Source of the DNA: Phycisphaerales bacterium
GTDB lineage: Bacteria; Planctomycetota; Phycisphaerae; Tepidisphaerales; Tepidisphaeraceae
Assembly (NCBI GenBank): GCA_028288945.1
Contig: JAQGHH010000595.1
Location: forward strand, 1-5,985
Reading direction: 5' to 3'
Length of the DNA stretch: 5,985 nucleotides
Shown here: piece after piece, positions 1 to 5,287 of the stretch
How positions within the stretch are numbered: position 1 is the stretch's first letter
Layout: each line of letters begins with the position of its first letter
Position numbers and translations under genes: made by a program
The notes under the pieces: generated by a model
Told to the model about the DNA's origin: nothing
Seen by the model: only the letters and a program-made list of their open reading frames with translations
Databases searched by the model: none

Positions 1-1431
1 CACTTCCACGCCGCCGGCCACGCATCTGCTTCTGATCGTCACGCGCCCGCCGTCGGCGCATGCGTCGATGGCGTTGGAGATGAGGTTCATCACGACCTGG
101 TTGATCTTGGCGGGGTGACAGGTGATCTCGGGGAGTTTGGCGAGGTCCAGTTCCAGTTCCACATTTCGGCCGCGGGCGCGGCCGCCGATGATGTTAACGG
201 TCGACTCGATCCCGGCGTTCAGGTCGGCAGACTGCTGCATGTCGCCGACGGCCTCCTGCCGCGAGAATTCGCGCAGGTCTTTGACGATCTGCTGAATCCG
301 CTTAAGCCCTTCGCGCGATCGCGTCAGAGTCTCCAATAGATTCTCCAGCACGTAAGGCAGGTCGATCCGCGCGGCCAGCTCGTTGATATCTGTCATTGTC
401 TGCGGCGCGGCCTCGACAAGCTTGGCATCAGCAGATCGGTAGAGCGCCAGCACCGCCTTCAACTGCGAAAAATCCCGCTGCAGCACGGCCACGTTGCTCG
501 TGACGAACGCCAGCGGGTTGTTGATCTCATGTGCCACGCCCGCCACAAGCTGCCCCAGCCCGGCGAGCTTTTCCGATTGCACAAGCTGCGCCTGCGCCCG
601 CTTGAGCGCTTCGTGCGCCGCACGCTCCGATTTAATGGATTCCTCGAGCAGGCGGTTTTTCTCGCGGATTTCGTTTTCAACTTCCTTCCGCCGCGTGATG
701 TCCCGCGCGATCCCCAGGAGATATTGCGGCTTGCCGTCGCCGTCGAGCAGCGGGATCTTCTTCGTGTGCATGATCCGCGGCCCGCGCGGCGTGTGGTTGG
801 TCTCCTCGGGGATGTCCAGCAGCATGCCGCTTTCGAGGACGGTGCGGTCGTTGGCGGTAAAGGCGTCGGCTTCTTCCTTCGGGGAAAAATCGTAATCGGT
901 CCTGCCGATCAGCTCCTGGCGCGGCCTGCCGAACAGTTCCTCTTCCGCCCGCCGATTCACGCGCACGAAACGGAGGTCCTTCGCGTCCTTCACGAAGACC
1001 ATGTCGGGGATGTTCTCGACGATGGAATCGACGAACCTCTCGAGCCCTCCCATTTCCTCGGCGGCGCATTTGAGGTCGTCGATGTCGGTGAACGTGCCGC
1101 ACCAGGCCACGACGCCGCCCTCCGCGTCGCGCGCCGGCATCGCACGGGCAAGGTGCCAGCGGAACACGCCGTCGGCGGCGCGCCTCACGCGGCACTCGGC
1201 CTCGAAAGGCTTGCCGGACCGGAGGGACTGCTGCCACGCCTGGGCAAAGACGGAGGCGTCCGCGGGATGAATCGCCGCCAGCCATCCGTTGCGCCGCGCG
1301 TCTTCGGGCGAAATGCCGGTGAACCCGGCCCATTGCCGGTTGCAGTAGTCAACGCCCCCCTCCGGCCCGGCCGTCCAGAGCAATTGCGGCGAGCCGTCGG
1401 CGAGTATCCGGAGGCGCTGCTCGGTGGTCAT
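1..1431 (-). CDS. Soluble PAS-PAS sensor histidine kinase, C-terminus cut by window edge
   Basis: Sensor kinase of a two-component system: it should autophosphorylate on histidine and pass the phosphate to an unseen response regulator. The 477 visible codons show two PAS domains at about residues 5-118 and 130-250, the first ending in a PAC-like stretch (GTFTDIDDL) and the second in GIARDITRRKEVE. A charged coiled-coil linker follows at about 250-286, then HisKA with the H-box VAHEINNPL (phospho-acceptor His301, bases 529-531). The ATPase domain begins with the N-box NQVVMNLISNAIDA (444-457). The G-boxes lie beyond the left edge. No signal peptide or membrane segment is visible, so the kinase should sense a cytoplasmic signal. 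The two HisKA helices are separated by a long insert (about 325-365), as in many PAS kinases with the HEINNPL motif. The ATG at 1431 is chosen because the first PAS starts directly after it; the frame stays open upstream to a stop at 1588-1590. Ligand and partner are unknown. Confidence 0.93.
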   Translation of the reverse strand, partial: MTTEQRLRILADGSPQLLWTAGPEGGVDYCNRQWAGFTGISPEDARRNGWLAAIHPADASVFAQAWQQSLRSGKPFEAECRVRRAADGVFRWHLARAMPARDAEGGVVAWCGTFTDIDDLKCAAEEMGGLERFVDSIVENIPDMVFVKDAKDLRFVRVNRRAEEELFGRPRQELIGRTDYDFSPKEEADAFTANDRTVLESGMLLDIPEETNHTPRGPRIMHTKKIPLLDGDGKPQYLLGIARDITRRKEVENEIREKNRLLEESIKSERAAHEALKRAQAQLVQSEKLAGLGQLVAGVAHEINNPLAFVTSNVAVLQRDFSQLKAVLALYRSADAKLVEAAPQTMTDINELAARIDLPYVLENLLETLTRSREGLKRIQQIVKDLREFSRQEAVGDMQQSADLNAGIESTVNIIGGRARGRNVELELDLAKLPEITCHPAKINQVVMNLISNAIDACADGGRVTIRSRCVAGGVEV

Positions 1432-1579
1432 CGCCCCATCATACCCTTGAATCCGCCAGTCACGTCGAGCAATCGTACCGGGAAGAGACTTGAGAGGAGG
1501 TCCACGAAACACACGAACGAGAATGCGAACGGACGCAAAGAAAGGCGGGCCGGCTGGCTCACGATCCGAGTACCCCGGA
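1432..1579 (-). other. Intergenic gap between debranching enzyme and kinase, with degenerate TTCGTG-type repeats
   Basis: This 148-bp gap lies between the debranching-enzyme stop and the kinase start. On the minus strand it contains a run of short related words at 1501-1545, including TTTGCGTCC, TTCGCATTC, TTCGTGTG and TTTCGTGG, which read like a degenerate tandem array. I see no strong intrinsic terminator (no GC hairpin followed by a T-run) and no convincing promoter. Read-through from the upstream genes into the kinase is therefore possible but unproven. The kinase has only a weak purine-rich stretch (AAGGG, about 12 bases before its ATG). Confidence 0.5.
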
Positions 1580-3754
1580 CTACTTCTTCACGACCACAGC
1601 AATGTCCCCCTGGCGACGCGCCACATGCACGTTCACGTCGTTCTCCCGCCGATCGATCTCCAGGTCGATCGACGCCTCCCCCACGCGCAGGTCGGTAATG
1701 CGGATGTGCTCTACGGATTCCGGGAGCGCGGGGCGGAGGAAGAATATCGTCTTGCGGTTCGCGTCGATGGTAAAACCGAGGCAGCCTTGAAGCAGCAGGA
1801 AGACACTTCCGGCCGCCCACGCCTGCGGGAGGCACGCGACCGGGTAGCGCGTCGGATCCTGCCCCGCCCGGCGGGCGAACCCGCAAAACAGCTCGGGCAT
1901 CCGGCAGAGTTCCATCACCCGGCTCGCGTCGAACAACCCCGCGAGAATTTCCGTCGCCAGCTTCCCCATGCCATAGCACCCAAGCCCGTAGGCCAGAATC
2001 GCGTTGTCGTGCGGCCAGACCGAGCCGTTGTGGTACGACATGGGGTTGTAGCGGACCTCGAAGTTGGCGAGTGTGCGTACACCCCACCCCGAGAACGACG
2101 ACGGGTGCAGCAACGTCCGGGCGACCGCCGCCGCCCGCTCCGCGTCGGCGATTCCGCCGAACAGGCAATGGCCCGGGTTGCTGCTCACCACCCGGCACGG
2201 GCGCTTGTCCCCGTCGAGCGCCAGCGCGTAAGTGGACAAGTCTTCCATCCAAAAGCTCCGCTCGAACTGCGCGCGCAGGCGCTGCGCACGGCGCGTCAGC
2301 TCGTCAGCCCGCTCGCGCCTTCCGGTTACCCGCGCCATTCGACCGGCGACAAGGAACGCCGCGTAGGCATAAGCCTGCACTTCGCACAGCGCGATCGGCC
2401 CCTCCGCGAGTGATCCGTCCGCATGGAACACCGAGTCGGCCGAGTCCTTCCAGCCCTGGCTCTGCAAGCCGTTGCGTGATCGGCGCGAGTATTCGATAAA
2501 CCCGTCGCCGTCACGGTCGCCGTAGCGTTCGATCCATTCGATGGCGCGTTCGATGTTCGGGGCGATGGACTCGATCAAAGCGAGGTCGCCCGTCCGGTCG
2601 TAATAAGCCCCGGCGAGCATCACGAACAAGGGCGTGGCGTCCACCGTCCCGTAGTAGCGGCCGAACGGGACTTCGGACAGGCCCGCCATCTCCCCGAGCC
2701 GCACTTCGTGGACGATCTTGCCGGGCTCGGCATCGTGTTCGGGGTCTTCACGGTCGGCCTGCGTGTCGGCAAGGAACCGCAACACGCCACGGGCCACCTC
2801 GGGGTTGATCCAAAGATACTCGAACGCGGTGATGATCCCGTCACGGCCGAAGGGCGTGCAGAACCACGGGATCCCGGCATAGGGGTAGAGGCCGAACGGG
2901 GTGTGCGTGATCATGAGGTGCAGGTCCGCCGCCGACCGGCCCAGCCATTCGTTGAACTGGGGGTTGGAGCTCGTGACCTCGCAGTCACCCGCGCTCGAGC
3001 GGGTCAGGGATTGCATGTACCGTTCGAGGGCCTGGTCGAACCCCAGCGGCGATGCGCGGTCTTGCCCGCACTCGACGGCGGTGAAGGTGGCGGTGATCTG
3101 GTATTCGCGCTCTTCGCCCGCCGGGACAGCGCCGGGGAACGTCACGCGCGACCCGGTAAGCTCGAGCGGCTTGGGCGAGAACTGCAGGCGCGTCCCGCGC
3201 GCCACGTCGTCCACGCCGATGTACCCGAGGTCGGCCCAGTCGTCGCCGACGCAGGGTGCGATAAAGTCCCCGCGGCGCGGGCGCTTTTCCCCGCGCACCT
3301 CGAAGATGTCGAAGAAATCCGCGCCGAACGCGATCTCCAGCCGCACGTCCGCCGGCGTCGTGCCGTAGTTGCGCAGCCGGATCCGCGTGTAGAGGGTCCC
3401 ATCCCACAAGACCGAATCGCGCAACAGGTGCAACTGGTCGCGCGGGAGGGCGACCCGGCCTTCCCTGGCGAGGTCCGGATTGGTCATGTCAACGGCCAGC
3501 GGGACGTTGACTTGCGGAACCGAGGAGCTGAGCAACAGCGGCAGGCGGCCGTCGATCCGCAACGTGAGCCGGCTGATGAATCGCGTGCCCTCGTGATAGA
3601 CGCCTTCTTCGCCCAGGCCGACCGGCCGGATGTCGCCGGAGCGGTTAAACACCGCAAACGTCTCCTCGTGTTTCAGCACCGAGGGGTGCTCGTCGGCCCT
3701 GGGCAAAGGGGCCAGGATGTAGTGACGATTCTCGATCTCGATGACCTCTTCCAT
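1580..3754 (-). CDS. Amylo-alpha-1,6-glucosidase / glycogen debranching-type enzyme
   Basis: Probable cytoplasmic glycoside hydrolase acting on alpha-glucan branch stubs; 724 residues is normal for bacterial two-domain members. An N-terminal beta-rich debranching domain (about 25-225) carries the conserved patches VLKHEETFAVFNRSGD, YHEGTRFISRL and AVDMTNPDL. An (alpha/alpha)6-barrel catalytic domain (about 265-655) carries PWFCTPFGRDGIIT (296-309), DGDGFIEY (415-422), QGWKDSADS (433-441), YNPMSYHNGSVWPHDNAI (569-586), MPELFCGF (619-626) and YPVACLPQAWAAGS (637-650). By analogy with related barrel hydrolases, Asp437 of GWKDS and Glu621 of PELF are the likely acid/base pair; this is inference. 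The tail (660-724) is a small beta domain. The ATG lies 7 bp after the glycosyltransferase stop, with AAGGGG (3765-3770) as ribosome binding site inside that gene's last codons, indicating translational coupling. Family assignment is firm. The exact substrate (glycogen, another alpha-glucan or a glycosylated small molecule) is not shown. Confidence 0.92.
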   Translation of the reverse strand: MEEVIEIENRHYILAPLPRADEHPSVLKHEETFAVFNRSGDIRPVGLGEEGVYHEGTRFISRLTLRIDGRLPLLLSSSVPQVNVPLAVDMTNPDLAREGRVALPRDQLHLLRDSVLWDGTLYTRIRLRNYGTTPADVRLEIAFGADFFDIFEVRGEKRPRRGDFIAPCVGDDWADLGYIGVDDVARGTRLQFSPKPLELTGSRVTFPGAVPAGEEREYQITATFTAVECGQDRASPLGFDQALERYMQSLTRSSAGDCEVTSSNPQFNEWLGRSAADLHLMITHTPFGLYPYAGIPWFCTPFGRDGIITAFEYLWINPEVARGVLRFLADTQADREDPEHDAEPGKIVHEVRLGEMAGLSEVPFGRYYGTVDATPLFVMLAGAYYDRTGDLALIESIAPNIERAIEWIERYGDRDGDGFIEYSRRSRNGLQSQGWKDSADSVFHADGSLAEGPIALCEVQAYAYAAFLVAGRMARVTGRRERADELTRRAQRLRAQFERSFWMEDLSTYALALDGDKRPCRVVSSNPGHCLFGGIADAERAAAVARTLLHPSSFSGWGVRTLANFEVRYNPMSYHNGSVWPHDNAILAYGLGCYGMGKLATEILAGLFDASRVMELCRMPELFCGFARRAGQDPTRYPVACLPQAWAAGSVFLLLQGCLGFTIDANRKTIFFLRPALPESVEHIRITDLRVGEASIDLEIDRRENDVNVHVARRQGDIAVVVKK

Positions 3755-3761
3755 GGCAGGT

Positions 3762-4805
3762 TTACCCCTTCATCAGTCGTTCGTAGACCTCCAGATACTC
3801 GCGCGCCATCCGCGCGGCGCTGAACCGGCGGTCGAAGGCCTCGCGACAGCGGGCCCGGCTGATCAAGCCGAGCCGCGCCACCGCCTCCACCGCCGATTCC
3901 ATTCCCTCGCATACGAACCCGCTCACTCCCTCCTCGATCACTTCGTCGACCGACCCGGCGCGGAACGCGATGACGGGCGTCCCCCGCGCCATCGCCTCGA
4001 TCAGCACCAGCCCGAAGGGCTCGGGCCAGTCGATCGGGAAAACGAGTGCCGCGGCTTTCTCGAGAAAGCCGCCCTTGCTCTCCTCGCCGATCTCACCGAC
4101 GTAAGTGACGTGGGGCTGTCGCATCAGCGGGGCGATCCGGGCTTCGAAATAGGCCCGGTCGGCGTTATCGACTTTCGCCGCGACGCGCAGTTCCCGCCCG
4201 GCCCGCCGGGCGATTTCAATGGCGCGGTCGAGCCCTTTCTCCGGCGACGCCCGGCCCAGGAATGCGAGATAACCGTTGCTCCCGCCGTGCGCCGCCCCGA
4301 ACGGGCGGAGCATGTCGGGGCCGTCGGGAATGCCATGGTGCACGGTCGCGAGCCAGTTCGCGTCGGGCAGCGGCCGCCTTTGGGCCTGACTGATCGAGAC
4401 GAGCGGCATCTCCGCGTATTCGCGAAAGAGCGGCACGAGATCAGGGAGGTCGAGGCGGCCATGCGTCGTGGTCACGTTCACCGTGCGCAGCCGCCGGGCC
4501 AGCGGGAAATGCACGGAGTCGATGTGGAAATGGATGACATCAAACTGCCGGGCATGCTCGTACACCTGCTCGAGCATGAGCAGATGATACGGGCCGGCGT
4601 CGAGGCACGAGCCGCTCAGCCGCAGCGCCCTCTCACAGCACGACACGAGCCGGGCGCGGGTGGTGGAATCACCGCTGGCGAACAGCGTGACCTCATGCCC
4701 CTGCTTCACGAGTTCCTCGGTCAGGTATGAGACGATGCGTTCGGTCCCGCCGTACAACTTTGGCGGAACGCTTTCACACAGAGGCGAGACCTGCGCGATA
4801 CGCAC
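3762..4805 (-). CDS. Family 4 (GT-B fold) glycosyltransferase
   Basis: Cytoplasmic retaining glycosyltransferase of the GT4 family, using a nucleotide-sugar donor; 347 residues, complete. The N-terminal Rossmann domain opens with RIAQVSPL and the glycine loop KLYGGTERIVSYL (16-28), followed by HEVTLFASGDS (37-47). The C-terminal donor domain has VHHGIP (155-160), FLGRASPEKGLDRAI (182-196) and the EX7E motif PEPFGLVLIEAMARGTPVIA (261-280; Glu262 and Glu270), which binds the donor sugar and phosphate. No membrane segment is seen. The start is GTG (4803-4805), chosen because the family normally begins at M(K/R)IAQV. The frame continues open upstream and no clear Shine-Dalgarno precedes the GTG, so the start is less certain than the gene. 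Being first in the minus-strand block and 7 bp from the debranching enzyme, it probably works with that enzyme on one glucan. The acceptor cannot be read from sequence. Confidence 0.92.
   Translation of the reverse strand: MRIAQVSPLCESVPPKLYGGTERIVSYLTEELVKQGHEVTLFASGDSTTRARLVSCCERALRLSGSCLDAGPYHLLMLEQVYEHARQFDVIHFHIDSVHFPLARRLRTVNVTTTHGRLDLPDLVPLFREYAEMPLVSISQAQRRPLPDANWLATVHHGIPDGPDMLRPFGAAHGGSNGYLAFLGRASPEKGLDRAIEIARRAGRELRVAAKVDNADRAYFEARIAPLMRQPHVTYVGEIGEESKGGFLEKAAALVFPIDWPEPFGLVLIEAMARGTPVIAFRAGSVDEVIEEGVSGFVCEGMESAVEAVARLGLISRARCREAFDRRFSAARMAREYLEVYERLMKG
3765..3770 (-). promoter_or_regulatory. Ribosome binding site for the debranching enzyme, embedded in the preceding gene
   Basis: On the minus strand the hexamer AAGGGG forms the last two sense codons (Lys-Gly) of the glycosyltransferase, just before its TAA stop, and lies 10 bases before the ATG at 3754. 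It is a good Shine-Dalgarno at usable spacing. It fixes the start of the debranching enzyme and implies that ribosomes finishing the first gene promote initiation on the second. Confidence 0.75.
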
Positions 4806-4940
4806 GATGAAATTCGCGACTACAAACGAGGTGCCTACCCGGCCTGCCTGAACGGTGATTCCGCGGCCGGCGACCGTGCCCCCGCGCCCGTTCCGTCGAC
4901 ACGGATTTCCAACCGACCTTCTCCCCTTTCCCCCGCGTAC
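4806..4940. other. Left part of the divergent intergenic region
   Basis: This stretch should contain the promoter of the minus-strand glycosyltransferase block, but no convincing -35/-10 pair and no Shine-Dalgarno is visible on that strand. The plus strand is C-rich just upstream of the divergent promoter. A run of sense codons in the glycosyltransferase frame extends into it from the GTG, without the family's conserved start. I see no gene, terminator or clear operator here. Confidence 0.4.
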
Positions 4941-4949
4941 TGCTACAAT
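4941..4949 (+). promoter_or_regulatory. Extended -10 promoter for the IorA-like gene
   Basis: TGCTACAAT fits an extended -10 element (TG-N-TACAAT; consensus TGnTATAAT). No good -35 box sits 16-19 bases upstream; the region there is C/T-rich, which is compatible with an extended -10 promoter. A start point 6-8 bases downstream would fall at about 4955-4957, exactly where the first hairpin of the leader begins. It would give a 5' untranslated region of roughly 330 bases. Predicted from sequence only. Confidence 0.5.
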
Positions 4950-4954
4950 GCCTC

Positions 4955-5171
4955 ATCCCCTAACCGGGCTCTGCCCGATATCGGGGGATACGTTCCAACG
5001 AATCCGGCCCGCCGGCCATAAACTCCCGGCGGCGGAGGTGAAGGCTTCACGGCCCGACCCTCCCGAAGGGGAAGCGAAACTCCCCGAGGCCAAGAGTTCC
5101 TCACGTTGCGGCAACAACCGGCGTCTCCTGCGGCCGTTCGCCTCTCAAAGGCCAGGCCGTAAGCCACGCCG
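4955..5171 (+). ncRNA. Putative structured 5' leader RNA of unknown class
   Basis: Successive complementary segments fill this stretch, with little unpaired sequence between them. (1) ATCCCC 4955-4960 pairs with GGGGAT 4984-4989, enclosing CGGGC 4965-4969 / GCCCG 4973-4977. (2) TCCG 5003-5006 / CGGA 5033-5036 continues, after a 2-base bulge, into CCGCCGG 5009-5015 / CCGGCGG 5026-5032 with a 10-base loop. (3) GTGAA 5038-5042 / TTCAC 5046-5050. (4) GGCC 5051-5054 / GGCC 5088-5091 encloses GGGGA 5068-5072 / TCCCC 5081-5085. (5) A small GTTG/CAAC hairpin, 5105-5115. (6) CGGCGT 5119-5124 / ACGCCG 5166-5171 encloses CGGCC 5131-5135 / GGCCG 5155-5159 and GCCT 5140-5143 / AGGC 5149-5152. I do not recognise TPP, cobalamin, SAM, glycine, T-box, 6S, tmRNA, RNase P or SRP signatures. 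It may be a cis-acting leader or a separate small RNA. High G+C inflates chance pairing, so the nested stems 1, 2 and 6 carry most of the case. Confidence 0.45.
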
Positions 5172-5179
5172 TGCGGGGA

Positions 5180-5260
5180 AGGTTCAAGGGTTTAGGGTTC
5201 AAAAGTTCAAGGTGCAACATGCTCAACCTTGAACTCTTAAACCTTTGAACTCTTAAACCT
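5180..5260. repeat. Long imperfect palindrome built from 16-bp units
   Basis: The arms 5180-5213 and 5226-5260 are reverse complements over 34 pairs, with three mismatches, three G-T pairs and one bulged base, around a 12-base loop. The right arm is an exact tandem duplication of TTGAACTCTTAAACCT (5229-5244 and 5245-5260). The left arm holds two degraded copies in the opposite orientation. Its A/T-rich, low-complexity composition differs sharply from the G+C-rich DNA around it, pointing to an inserted or dispersed intergenic repeat. No T-run follows, so it is not a classical intrinsic terminator. It lies between the structured leader and the ribosome binding site of the IorA-like gene and would be transcribed as a stable hairpin. 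Confidence 0.85.
5229..5260 (+). repeat. Perfect tandem duplication, 2 x 16 bp
   Basis: TTGAACTCTTAAACCT occurs twice head to tail without a mismatch. It forms nearly the whole right arm of the palindrome. The exact identity of the two copies, against the divergence of the left-arm copies, suggests recent duplication or gene conversion of this arm. Confidence 0.9.
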
Positions 5261-5272
5261 CTTCGCGGCTGC

Positions 5273-5278
5273 AAAGGA
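5273..5278 (+). promoter_or_regulatory. Ribosome binding site of the IorA-like gene
   Basis: AAAGGA lies 9 bases before the ATG at 5288, a usual Shine-Dalgarno position. It is 12 bases beyond the end of the palindrome, so pairing in the palindrome could affect ribosome access. An in-frame TGA at 5246-5248, with no other start codon between it and 5288, leaves this ATG as the only sensible start. Confidence 0.75.
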
Positions 5279-5287
5279 TCAACTGAC

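Noticed and set aside
529..1698. 389-codon plus-strand open frame
   Set aside because: It runs antisense to the kinase, across the intergenic gap and into the end of the debranching gene; it is Arg/Pro/Gly-rich with no recognisable domain.
2708..3823. 371-codon plus-strand open frame
   Set aside because: It is antisense to the conserved debranching enzyme and has a composition typical of a shadow frame.
3741..4730. 329-codon plus-strand open frame
   Set aside because: It is antisense to the glycosyltransferase with its EX7E motif, and it lacks any family signature.
4955..5171. TPP riboswitch in front of a thiamine-diphosphate enzyme gene
   Set aside because: The conserved CTGAGA and ACCTGATC-type boxes are absent. 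No T-box, cobalamin or SAM signature was seen either.
4855..5232. 125-codon plus-strand open frame in the intergenic region
   Set aside because: It starts upstream of the predicted promoter, is Pro/Arg-rich without motifs, and runs through both the structured leader and the palindrome.
5180..5260. Intrinsic terminator
   Set aside because: The stem is A/T-rich and long, is not followed by a T-run, and lies upstream of a ribosome binding site and start codon.
5180..5260. CRISPR array
   Set aside because: There are only tandem and inverted 16-bp units with no spacers, and no cas genes are in the window.
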